From Anaerolineae bacterium CG2_30_64_16 (GTDB lineage: Bacteria > Chloroflexota > Anaerolineae > CG2-30-64-16), in contig MNXL01000002.1 in NCBI GenBank assembly GCA_001871755.1, forward strand, positions 1-14,132: 14,132 bases of DNA. The letters are read 5' to 3'. Positions 1 through 6,821 of the stretch are shown one piece after another. How positions within the stretch are numbered: position 1 is the first letter of the stretch; each line of letters opens with the position of its first letter. The translations under genes were made by a program, and so were the position numbers. The notes beneath the pieces are model-generated. The model saw only the letters and a list, made by a program, of their open reading frames with translations, made no database searches and was not told where the DNA came from.

Positions 1-426
1 CGTGGTCGGGACGGTGATCAGGGGCGGAATGCGCTTCTTGATCGGCTGTGGATCGGCCCACTCGTAGTCCAGGATCGAGCCACCGTTCGTCGCCACCACG
101 CCGATTGATTTCGCGGTGTCCATCGGGCTGCCGCCGCCCAGGCCGATCAGACCGTCGCAGCCCTCGCTGGCATACAGCGCCGCGGCGTCATCCACCAGTT
201 TGATCGGCGGATTGGCCACCACACCATCGAAGACGAAGTGGTCAACGCCACCGGCCTTCAGGACGTCGGTCGCGCGCGCCACCAGGCCGGCCTTGACCAA
301 ACCCTGGTCGGTGACCAGCATCGGCCGCTTGACGCCCAGCGCCTTGACCTCGTCGGCCAGGCATTCGATCGCGCCGGGCGCGTGCTTAACGACAGTCGGC
401 ACTTCAAAGGAACGCAGGTTTACCAT
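1..426 (-). CDS. Iron-containing alcohol dehydrogenase, N-terminal part (runs off window)
   Basis: The first 142 codons of an iron-type (group III) alcohol dehydrogenase; the rest lies beyond position 1. Members reduce aldehydes to alcohols or the reverse with NAD(P)H in the cytoplasm. The translation starts MVNLRSFEVPTVV, has the TDQGLVKAG turn at residues 39-47, and carries the nucleotide-binding signature GGGSPMDTAK at 97-106. The metal-ligand histidines would lie in the missing part. The ATG at 426 follows an AGGAGA Shine-Dalgarno about 9 nt upstream. The gene lies downstream of the aldehyde:ferredoxin oxidoreductase on the same strand, which suggests aldehyde as the shared metabolite. 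The 406-bp repeat-filled gap means it may have its own promoter; I did not find a convincing one. Confidence 0.9.
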   Translation of the reverse strand, partial: MVNLRSFEVPTVVKHAPGAIECLADEVKALGVKRPMLVTDQGLVKAGLVARATDVLKAGGVDHFVFDGVVANPPIKLVDDAAALYASEGCDGLIGLGGGSPMDTAKSIGVVATNGGSILDYEWADPQPIKKRIPPLITVPTT

Positions 427-469
427 GTTTGCCAATTCTCCTTAAGCATTGAAGCTGAATACTCCAGCG

Positions 470-527
470 GCTGGGGTCGGTCTCCTGACCCGTGCCCCCC
501 CTGGCTCGGTTGCAAACCGGCCAGAGC
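470..527 (+). repeat. Two-hairpin repeat unit, copy A
   Basis: The first hairpin has core GGTC-TCCT-GACC at 479-490, with outer arms GGGG (473-476) and CCCC (495-498). The second follows at once: CTGGC-T-CGGTT, loop GCA, AACCG-GCCAG at 501-525. The same pair of hairpins recurs about 101-104 bp downstream. Confidence 0.7.
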
Positions 528-580
528 GAAAGTGCCTGCTGGGGTCGCCGTTCGACAGGCTCAGAAGAGCCGCTCACGAT

Positions 581-628
581 GCAGTCTCCTGACCGTGCCC
601 CCTGGCTCGGTTACAAACCGGCCAGAGC
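581..628 (+). repeat. Two-hairpin repeat unit, copy B
   Basis: Second copy of the unit. The core AGTCTCCTGACC at 583-594 has a decayed left half. It is followed by GTGCCCC and the second hairpin at 602-628, which differs from copy A over 27 nt by one base (G to A in the loop). The second module is therefore better conserved than the first. Confidence 0.7.
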
Positions 629-649
629 CGGGGTTGTCTTGCTGGGGCT

Positions 650-814
650 GGTCTGTGACCGAATGCCACTAACTTCTCTCGCTAGCTGTGGCCGGTCTCC
701 TGACCGAGCCACCGGAGGCCTCGCCGGGCAGCCAAATCGGGTGACCGGAGCGGGCCACGGTCAGGAGACCGGCCCGAGCGAGGGGCGAATGTTAGTGACA
801 TTGGGTCTGTGACC
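650..814. repeat. Composite inverted repeat holding two opposed hairpin copies
   Basis: The 24-nt ends 650-673 and 791-814 are inverted copies (19 of 24 match; both contain CACTAAC near the inner edge). Inside lie two hairpins of the GGTC-TCCT-GACC family in opposite orientation. One has arms GTGGC/GCCAC (688-712), the other arms GGGCC/GGCCC (752-775). The shape resembles a small non-autonomous element, but no transposase is nearby and no target duplication was identified. Confidence 0.6.
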
Positions 815-832
815 GGGCCCCTGCCGGACCCG

Positions 833-2659
833 CTACGCGTGCGGGTACACGACCCCCAGCCGGCGCAACGTCTCCGGCTTGGGCACGCCGTGCTCGTCCC
901 AGCCGCGCACCGCGTAGTAATCGGAGCGCAGCCGCTCGATGTCCGCATCGGTGAAGTAGTGTCCGGCAGCCGGCCCATCGGCCAACGGCTCATCCTTGAA
1001 GCGCCGCGGCAGATCCTCGTCCGCTTTGGTCATGCCGGCCTTGAGATTGAACAGCCGCGTCAGGTTCCAGATGCGCTCGCCAAGGGTGTACAACTCAGCG
1101 AGGCTCAGGCGGCGGCCGGTCGCGTAGGCGAAGAGGTCGAGATACTGTTCGTCGGTGATGCCGTAGCGGGCGAAGTCGCAGGTGATCAGCGTGTCCAGCC
1201 CGGCCAGGCGGTTCTGCACCTCGGCCAGCAGTTGCGCCTTGCCGTCCAGCGCCAGCCGTTCGTAGCTCTGCCCCTGCCACGTTTCGCCGCCCGCCTCGTA
1301 GAGGATCGGGAACGCGCGCTGGTGGCACCCGCCGCGGTCGGCCGTCATGTATGCCAGCCCCATCCCCGGCACCCCGCGCGGCCCCCAGGCTGGCAGCTCC
1401 AACCCCTTTACGTGGATGGCGAAATAGTCCGCGCCCGCGCCGATCTGCGCGGCGGCCGCGCGCACGCCTTCGGCCAACAGGTCGCCCACCCCACGGCGAT
1501 GTGCGATGTCATCGGCCAGGGCCGACAGGCTCTCGATATCGCCAAAACGCACATCCGCGTCCAGCAGGCCCCGCTCCACCGCTTCGCACGCAAAGCCCAG
1601 CACAGAGCCGGCGGAAATTGTGTCGAGCCCAAGCCGGTCGCACAGCAGCCCCAGGTAAATCGCCTCGTCGGTCTTGCCCACGGCCAGGTTGGCGCCCAAC
1701 ATCCCCGCGCTCTCGTATTCCAGCGTGTCGCCGGCCATGCCGGCGTAAGGGCCCTCCTTCAAAGAGCCCTCTTTGCTGCACGCCACCGGACAGGCGGCAC
1801 ACGCGAAGTTGCGATCCCAGTATTTTTCCCGTTGCGCCTCGTCGCCCAGCTCGCTGGCCAGGGGGAAACTCCCCCGCTGGAAGTTGCGGGTGGGCAACAA
1901 CCCCTCGACGTCGGCCCAGGGGATCGACGCCGCAGTGCTGCCGACGCGGAAACCCTTGATGTAGTCGTTTTCGTTCATGCTGCCCACGGTGGCCCGGACG
2001 CACGCCTTGAAACCTTGGGGATCGGTCAGGCTCAACTCGCCCGTGCCCCGGACGACGATGGCCTTCAGGTGCTTGGCGCCCATCATCGCGCCGCCACCAC
2101 CCCGTCCCGCCTGGCGATGCGGATCGCAGTCGATCACCGCGTATTTGACCCGGTTTTCCCCGGCCGGACCGATGCAGGCGATCCGCCATTCGCGCTCGGG
2201 ATAATCTGGCCGCAACGCGTCATACGTTTCGAATGTGTCGAGTCCCCACAGCCCCACGGCATCCTTGATCGCCACCTGACCATCGTCGATCTCGATGTAG
2301 CAGGGATGGATGGCCTGACCGGTGATCAACATGCCGTCATAACCGGCGGCCTTGAGTTCCTGGCCAAAAAACCCGCCGTAGTAAGAATCGGTGAACAAAC
2401 GAGTCACCGGTGACTGGAACACGACCGCTGAGCGCATGGACGGCGCGCGCGTGCCGGTCAACGGCCCGGCCACAAAGATCAGTGGGTTGCCAGGGTCGAA
2501 CGGCTCAGCGCGCGGGTCCTGATGCTGGGCCAATAAATAGGCCCCTACTCCCTTGCCGCCGACGTAGCGCGCCAGCACGTCCTCCGGCAAGCTGAAGGTC
2601 GACCAGGCGCCAGTGCTCAGATCGATCTGCAGGTAACGATTGTGATAAGGTGTCGCCAT
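833..2659 (-). CDS. Aldehyde:ferredoxin oxidoreductase (tungsten/molybdenum pterin enzyme)
   Basis: Oxidises aldehydes to carboxylic acids with ferredoxin as acceptor, or the reverse with low-potential electrons; a cytoplasmic enzyme with a bis-pterin W/Mo cofactor and one [4Fe-4S] cluster. The protein is 608 residues, close to the roughly 605 of Pyrococcus AOR. Cluster ligands are visible as Cys287, Cys290 and Cys294 (CAACPVAC) and Cys494 (LITCDF), nearly the register of the Pyrococcus enzyme. Other family blocks are YVGGKGVGAYLL near the N-terminus, AGRGGGGAMMGAKHLKA, and ELPAWGPRG with GLAYMTADRGGCH. The ATG at 2659 follows GGAAGGAAA; the open frame extends upstream but that part lacks family similarity. 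The substrate cannot be read from sequence. Downstream on the same strand is an Fe-type alcohol dehydrogenase; upstream is a nucleotidyltransferase-fold gene. No MoaD/ThiS-like partner, often found near AOR genes, is present. Confidence 0.95.
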   Translation of the reverse strand: MATPYHNRYLQIDLSTGAWSTFSLPEDVLARYVGGKGVGAYLLAQHQDPRAEPFDPGNPLIFVAGPLTGTRAPSMRSAVVFQSPVTRLFTDSYYGGFFGQELKAAGYDGMLITGQAIHPCYIEIDDGQVAIKDAVGLWGLDTFETYDALRPDYPEREWRIACIGPAGENRVKYAVIDCDPHRQAGRGGGGAMMGAKHLKAIVVRGTGELSLTDPQGFKACVRATVGSMNENDYIKGFRVGSTAASIPWADVEGLLPTRNFQRGSFPLASELGDEAQREKYWDRNFACAACPVACSKEGSLKEGPYAGMAGDTLEYESAGMLGANLAVGKTDEAIYLGLLCDRLGLDTISAGSVLGFACEAVERGLLDADVRFGDIESLSALADDIAHRRGVGDLLAEGVRAAAAQIGAGADYFAIHVKGLELPAWGPRGVPGMGLAYMTADRGGCHQRAFPILYEAGGETWQGQSYERLALDGKAQLLAEVQNRLAGLDTLITCDFARYGITDEQYLDLFAYATGRRLSLAELYTLGERIWNLTRLFNLKAGMTKADEDLPRRFKDEPLADGPAAGHYFTDADIERLRSDYYAVRGWDEHGVPKPETLRRLGVVYPHA

Positions 2660-2721
2660 AGAGTAGTTTCCTTCCGGATTGAAGATCACGAGGTCAGTGC
2701 CGCGGCGGCGGCACGCCGGCG

Positions 2722-2738
2722 GCGCGCCCTCGGCGCGC
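2722..2738 (-). other. GC-rich stem-loop between NTase and AOR genes
   Basis: GCGCGCC-CTC-GGCGCGC forms a perfect 7-bp stem with a 3-nt loop, directly after the stop codon of the upstream gene and before the AOR ribosome site. There is no T run, so it is a doubtful terminator; it could attenuate or protect mRNA ends. Confidence 0.4.
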
Positions 2739-2745
2739 AAAGGAT

Positions 2746-3507
2746 TCAGGTCCGTTGCACCTCTTCCACCTCCTCATACCAGGGGACCCGTTTGCCCACC
2801 CTGGCCCGCAGCCTCCACCCCAGCGTCTTGGGCGCGGCGTCCATAGCGGCCTGAAGCGTTGCCAGGCGCGCCTTGATCTGTGCCACCTGCTGCTCGCTCA
2901 ACAGTTCGGCCTCGCCCCGATCCACGAAGCTGTGCAGCCGCTCGATGTTCATCGAGACGGTCGTGTAAAGCCCCCAGTCCCTGGCACACAGGCCGGCAAT
3001 CAGGTCTGTGTTGATCGTCTCATCGTCCGATGGTCCGACCTCGTGATCCAACAGCAGCGCCAGCATATCGAGCGCGTCCTTGCGATTCAACCCCACAATC
3101 TGCGCCTTGGTCAAGAAAAGCTCGGCCAGGGGAATCGTCAGCGGCTCGATCTCCAGCCGATCGGCCAGCGGCAGCTTGTGACACATGGTGAAGTCCCCAA
3201 TGAAGACATCGATCTGGCGGGAACGTTCCGTATCGTAGTAAAGCTGCCGGCGGTCACCACTGAGCGTGTTGAAGGTCGTATTCGGCTGATAGCCCATCTC
3301 AACCATGAACGCCTCCAACTTGATCGAGCTCGGCTTGTCGGTGACAAAGTCGATATCGGGATAGGAGCGCATCAACGCGCGATGGGTCGCGCGCGGCGAG
3401 TGGGTCTTGACTGCCAGGCCGCCGATCAGGCGCAAGAAGATGTGGCGCTGTTGAGCTTCGGAAATCAGCCGGTGCATCTCATCTTCTAGCTGGGGAAGTG
3501 TCTGCAT
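2746..3507 (-). CDS. Nucleotidyltransferase-fold protein (AbiEii-like / minimal NTase)
   Basis: A 253-residue protein with the pattern of the polymerase-beta-type nucleotidyltransferase fold: an IGGLAV motif at residues 28-33, a PDIDF double aspartate at Asp51/Asp53, and a third acidic residue at Asp100 in QIDVFIGDF. The following block PLAELFLTKAQIV with NRKDALDMLALLL resembles AbiEii/DUF6036-like proteins. These enzymes transfer NMP groups to protein or RNA, but the target here is unknown. No AbiEi-type antitoxin partner is adjacent, so a classic toxin-antitoxin pair is not supported. The start at 3507 (MQTLPQLEDE) is chosen for GGAAGGA about 8 nt upstream; the open frame runs back to 3582 through a palindromic repeat. 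It lies in the same direction as the APC permease and the AOR. Confidence 0.7.
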   Translation of the reverse strand: MQTLPQLEDEMHRLISEAQQRHIFLRLIGGLAVKTHSPRATHRALMRSYPDIDFVTDKPSSIKLEAFMVEMGYQPNTTFNTLSGDRRQLYYDTERSRQIDVFIGDFTMCHKLPLADRLEIEPLTIPLAELFLTKAQIVGLNRKDALDMLALLLDHEVGPSDDETINTDLIAGLCARDWGLYTTVSMNIERLHSFVDRGEAELLSEQQVAQIKARLATLQAAMDAAPKTLGWRLRARVGKRVPWYEEVEEVQRT

Positions 3508-3563
3508 AACCGATCCTTCCAAAAAACGCTGTTTTGAGTAGCATCTCGGTATTCGGGGACACC

Positions 3564-3605
3564 AGACTTCCGAAGTCTTCACGACACCGAAGACTTCGGA
3601 AGTCT
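3564..3605. repeat. Perfect 17-bp inverted repeat (8-nt loop)
   Basis: AGACTTCCGAAGTCTTC (3564-3580) and its exact reverse complement (3589-3605) flank an 8-nt loop. Each arm is itself nearly palindromic around TTCCGAA. It lies between the permease stop and the next gene start. There is no T run, so it looks like a REP-type element rather than a terminator, though it could stabilise the mRNA end. Confidence 0.75.
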
Positions 3606-3626
3606 TCCCGTTCTATCCCACCGCCG

Positions 3627-5364
3627 CTACTCGACCGGGATCTCCTCGTAGATCTTGTCGATGTCGATGCCCTGGCGCTTGCGATAGAACTTGAACCCCA
3701 GGTAGATGACCAGGGCCAGCAAATACAGCGCGGCCATAAAGATCACCGAGCTGGTGTTGGAGATGCCGATGCCGTAGAGCGCATTCGGGTCGATGATCCA
3801 CTCGTACAACAGGAAGACCAGGAACCCGCCGAAGATGACACCCGCCACGGTGATGAGCGGGATGCTAAACACCTTGTACTTGGTGATCGGCGAAGCCTGG
3901 TAGAGGTCGGGCTTGATGTACGGCAACAGGATCGCCGCGATCGTGGACCCCAGATAGGTCACGGCAATCACCAACGTCGAGCAGAGGGTCAGCGTCTGGA
4001 AGTTGAAGATATTCCAGGCGAACAGTGCGCCGACCACCAGGGACGGGATCACCATCAGCATCAAGGCGTAAATGGGCGTGCGGCTGCGCGGCTCCACCTC
4101 GGCCACCTTCTCCGGCAGCAAGCGGTCGAACGCGGCCGCGAAGATGACGCGCGTCGAGCTGAGGAACACGGTGCCCGACCAGCCAAACCACCAGGCGCTC
4201 ATCGCCAGGACGACGATGAACTGGAGCGCCCGGCTGGAGGTCAGGAACCCGGCCAACAGGGCGGGATAGGGCCAGACGGGCAGGGGCGGCAACACATCGG
4301 TGTAGCCCCAGGCGTAGTTCCACCAGGCGCCGTTGGCCGCCATGTACCACTTCCACCCCATGGTCTTGTTGATCAACAGGAAGAAGACGGCCGCCAGGAT
4401 CGTGGTGACGATCAGCGCCCAGCCCATGCCCCAGAAGTTGCGCTTGAAATCGGTTGCGCCACGCACTTCGCCATAGAGCGTGGCGCCCCAGTTGGGCCAG
4501 AGGTTGAAGAAGGTGATGTAGCCCATTGCCAGGAAGATGGCGGCCAGGGAGCCCCCCACCAACGGCGCCACTGCGCCTGCATCAGCGCCTGCGGCCAGGG
4601 TGGCCTCGTAGACCCCCGGCTGGGCGCCGAACATCGCCACGGCGTCCCGCTCCAGACCGGCCTGGAAGGCCGCGTTGTTGCCGAACAGCAGGAACAGGAA
4701 GACCACCAGCAGGCCCGCTGTGCCAACCCAGAAACAGTACTTCTGCAAGCGCGCATACCACTTCATCCCCTTGGCGATGAAGAAGGTCACGAACGCGCAC
4801 ATCAGGAGGACCACGATGAAGTGGCCGAGCGGCTGGTGAGCGAACCACAGCGCGGCATCCTTGATGCCGAGGATGCCCAGCAGCGGCACGAAAAAGATGG
4901 TTGGCGCGCCAAAGTGCTGGGGCCGGTCTCTCGACCGTGCCCCCATATCCCATCGCTTTGGCGCGCTAACAAAAGATGTGGCGTAACATATCCGCGTAGA
5001 GCGGTACCCATAGCCAGAGGATGAACCACCAGCCCGTAACGGCCAGCACAAAGCCGATGCCGCCGCCGAGGATCCGGCTCTGCCAGACATAGTCACCGCC
5101 CGCCCGGGGCATGACGGCGATCAGGCTGGCATAGACGATGACCTCGAAGATGATGAACACACCGCTGATGATCAGCGTGGGCAACAACCCGCCCTCCAGA
5201 TAGTACATCTGGCTGAAGATGTACAGACCCAGGGTGACCAGGTTGATCGAGAAGAATGCATAGACGAAAGCATCGAAGACGGACCACGACCGGACAAGCC
5301 CGGTGGCCTTCCGCAAGAAGAGACTGATGTCTTGGGCTCCCTGGCCCTCGGAAGAACTCGCCAT
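3627..5364 (-). pseudogene. APC-family amino acid permease, frameshifted and carrying a repeat insertion
   Basis: A 12-helix-type amino acid/polyamine permease of the APC superfamily, in the inner membrane. The start at 5364 (MASSSEGQGAQ) follows a strong AAGGAGG. The first 131 codons (three helices, including SWSVFDAFVYAFFSINLV and MPRAGGDYVWQ) end at a stop at 4966-4968. The remaining helices, from APTIFFVPLLGILG to the stop at 3627, are in another frame. Removing one T from the TTTT run (4971-4974 on the plus strand as AAAA) restores one frame of 578 residues, including 19 encoded by a repeat insertion at 4901-4966. The insertion keeps frame, so the extra T is the only frame-breaking change. 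The site lies between helices 3 and 4, probably a periplasmic loop. It could be a true pseudogene or an assembly error in a homopolymer; the substrate is unknown. Confidence 0.75.
4901..4966 (+). repeat. 57-bp in-frame insertion of the GGTC/GACC hairpin repeat inside the permease gene
   Basis: A 9-bp direct repeat TTGGCGCGC occurs at 4901-4909 and 4958-4966, exactly 57 bp (19 codons) apart. Between them is a hairpin of the repeat family: arms GGGGC/GCCCC, core GGTC-TCTC-GACC at 4925-4936 and a bulged T. Matching context (GCTGGGG before, GTGCCCCC after) is shared with the copies at 470-527 and 581-628. The direct repeats look like a target duplication, though the site is itself palindromic. 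Confidence 0.65.
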
Positions 5365-5495
5365 TGTTCCACCCTCCTTATATTACATGTGATCGGTTGC
5401 AACAAACGATTGCCGACCTGTCGAAATCACTCACCTCCTTTCTCGCGGCGCCCGGCACGCAGTACGCAGTCCGCAACCCGCCGGGTCAACCATCC

Positions 5496-5512
5496 ACCAG
5501 AACACTTCTGGT
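5496..5512. repeat. Short hairpin ACCAGAA/TTCTGGT
   Basis: A perfect 7-bp inverted repeat with a 3-nt loop in the 156-bp gap between the metallophosphoesterase stop and the permease start. No T run follows on either strand. A small repeat palindrome is as likely as a transcript-processing hairpin. Confidence 0.4.
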
Positions 5513-5520
5513 CCTCGGCC

Positions 5521-6462
5521 TCAGCCGGTCGTCAGAACGTAGCTCTTGACCTTGTTGCGGTCCAGATTGACCAGCGCGCCCAACAGCCGGCCCTGTTCGT
5601 ACATGCTGCCCGGGTTGATGCACAACGTGCGCCCCATCCTGGTCGCGCCCTTGCCCTCGTGGATGTGCCCAAACAGACCCAGGAGCGGTTGATACTCCTC
5701 CACGATCGCGCGGACCGCGTGGCTGCCAACCGGGATCAAGGACCGTCCCGCGTCCTTAGGCCGCATGTCCGCGGTCAACTCAGGCGCCTCATCCAGCGTC
5801 GAGCCGTAAGGGGGAACATGCAGGTTGAAGACGCTGTTCTTCGGATCCTTGAGCTGCGGCAGCATGGCATCAAAGCGCGCCCGGAGCTGGTCCTCTTCTT
5901 CCTCGCGATAGGTGTGCCACGGCGTGATATTGCTCCACCCAGAGCTGATCATCTCGTGATGCGCATCCAGTTGCACCACCCGGCCCTCGGCCAGCTCCAC
6001 GTGTCTGGCCGAACGGATCACGTCGTCCAATGCAAACATGTCATCGTTGCCGGGCGCCACATAGCAGCGGATGCCGCTGCCCGCCAGTTTCTCGTCCGCA
6101 TAGGCTAACCACTCCTCGGCCCGCCGGAGCGCCTCTGTGGCGAAAAGCTGGTCCACTTTGTCGGGATGCGCGCTCAGCTCAGCGATTTCGTCCGGGGTGG
6201 TGCGATACGGGTAGTACCCCCGGCTGGTGATCTTCCTGGCCATCTCCTGCACTTCGCCCTCGTCGTGTAGCAGCGACTCTTGCTGCAGCAGGATCGCCTT
6301 GTATGTGTCGCCACCCTGGTGGATGATCGGCACGATCGCCTTGCCGGTCATATCGCCACCCAGGACAATAATGTCGGCCTTGTAGAACTTGCCTCCGCTG
6401 ATAAATTTCTTCCAACAGATATCAGACCCGTGGACATCGGTAGCGAAGAAGAGTGTAGTCAC
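5521..6462 (-). CDS. Calcineurin-like metallophosphoesterase
   Basis: A 313-residue cytoplasmic protein of the calcineurin-like phosphoesterase superfamily, which hydrolyses phosphomono- or diesters with two metal ions. All five metal-binding blocks are visible: DVHG with Asp9/His11, GGDM with Asp37, GNDD with Asn139, NLHVPP with His215, and GHIHEGKG with His266/His268. The C-terminal CINPGS also fits. The central stretch, about residues 50-125, is a helical insertion not seen in the smallest members. There is no signal peptide. The start is GTG at 6462, supported by AAAGGAGG about 10 nt upstream. Substrate unknown. It probably shares a transcript with the small membrane protein 72 nt upstream and the permease downstream. 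Confidence 0.9.
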   Translation of the reverse strand: MTTLFFATDVHGSDICWKKFISGGKFYKADIIVLGGDMTGKAIVPIIHQGGDTYKAILLQQESLLHDEGEVQEMARKITSRGYYPYRTTPDEIAELSAHPDKVDQLFATEALRRAEEWLAYADEKLAGSGIRCYVAPGNDDMFALDDVIRSARHVELAEGRVVQLDAHHEMISSGWSNITPWHTYREEEEDQLRARFDAMLPQLKDPKNSVFNLHVPPYGSTLDEAPELTADMRPKDAGRSLIPVGSHAVRAIVEEYQPLLGLFGHIHEGKGATRMGRTLCINPGSMYEQGRLLGALVNLDRNKVKSYVLTTG

Positions 6463-6534
6463 TCGCGTGTTCCCTCCTTTGAGAAATGGGGATGATTAAA
6501 TACAAAGAGCCACCGCTTCCGCAGGCAGACCACC

Positions 6535-6651
6535 TCACGGAATGCGCTGGCTCCAAGACTTGTTGTAGAGGGCTGCAAGGAGCGCGCCGATACCGAAGAT
6601 CGAAAGCAACAGCATTGTAGGCCGATTTGGGGGGAGATAGCCATGACGCAT
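6535..6651 (-). CDS. 38-residue single-pass membrane protein (unrecognised)
   Basis: A 39-codon frame from ATG at 6651 to TGA at 6535-6537. The protein begins MRHGYLPPNRPT, has one hydrophobic helix (about residues 13-29, MLLLSIFGIGALLAALY), and ends with a polar, basic tail (NKSWSQRIP). GGAG lies 9 nt before the start, and a near-consensus promoter lies about 75 nt upstream of the ATG. The amphipathic logic (polar N-terminus, single helix, Trp/Tyr at the membrane edge, basic C-terminus) is typical of a real small membrane protein. I do not recognise a family. It precedes the metallophosphoesterase by 72 nt and is likely first in that transcript. Chance occurrence remains possible at this length. 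Confidence 0.55.
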   Translation of the reverse strand: MRHGYLPPNRPTMLLLSIFGIGALLAALYNKSWSQRIP

Positions 6652-6718
6652 AGGTCACAACTCCAATTGCGCATTGCGTAACAGACCACGCACCACACTC
6701 GTTCTGAAATGCACGCGT

Positions 6719-6743
6719 CTGATATATACTGAGTATATGTCAG
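6719..6743. promoter_or_regulatory. 25-bp near-palindrome overlapping the -10 box (candidate operator)
   Basis: CTGATATATACT (6719-6730), a central G, then AGTATATGTCAG (6732-6743); 11 of 12 positions pair. The whole -10 hexamer lies in the right arm and the predicted start lies in the left arm, so a bound dimer would block RNA polymerase. No regulator gene is in the window; the AT-rich symmetry suits a winged-helix repressor of the PadR, GntR or MarR kind, but this is a guess. Confidence 0.55.
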
Positions 6744-6760
6744 ATTTTCGGCTTTGTCAA
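6732..6760 (-). promoter_or_regulatory. Sigma-70-type promoter of the small-membrane-protein / phosphoesterase cluster
   Basis: Read on the minus strand: TTGACA (6755-6760), a 17-nt spacer, TATACT (6732-6737). The -35 is a perfect match, the -10 is 5 of 6, and spacing is optimal. Predicted start of transcription is near 6725, leaving a leader of about 75 nt to the 38-residue gene. Confidence 0.75.
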
Positions 6761-6764
6761 GCGC

Positions 6765-6812
6765 AAAAAACAATGATTTCAATCACCGGCCCGCATGGCT
6801 GAAGTCATGCCA
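6765..6812 (-). terminator. Possible weak terminator after the ProRS-like gene
   Basis: Past the stop at 6822, the minus strand has a GCATG/CATGC stem (6793-6810), then TGATT-GA-AATCA followed by TTGTTTTTT (6765-6773). The stems are short and AT-rich, so this is a weak intrinsic terminator at best. It sits just before the next promoter. Confidence 0.35.
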
Positions 6813-6821
6813 AACGACCCA

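Larger units (their letters stand above)
427..832. other. Gene-free 406-bp gap filled with hairpin repeats
   Basis: No credible gene lies here on either strand; open frames crossing it have no family-like composition. It holds two tandem-like repeat units (470-527, 581-628) and one composite inverted repeat (650-814). All share the core GGTC-TCCT-GACC. The gap separates the aldehyde oxidoreductase from the alcohol dehydrogenase. Confidence 0.75.

Noticed and set aside
809..2413. Long plus-strand open frame of 534 codons
   Set aside because: It lies antisense to the AOR gene, whose translation shows family motifs throughout; the plus-strand product is low-complexity and has no recognisable domain.
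3534..5024. Long plus-strand open frame of 496 codons
   Set aside because: Antisense to the APC permease; the product is rich in H, Q, D, R and G, as expected from reading membrane-protein codons backwards.
6459..6782. 107-codon minus-strand frame before the phosphoesterase
   Set aside because: It spans the predicted promoter and operator, has no start-site support, and overlaps the better-supported 38-residue gene in another frame.
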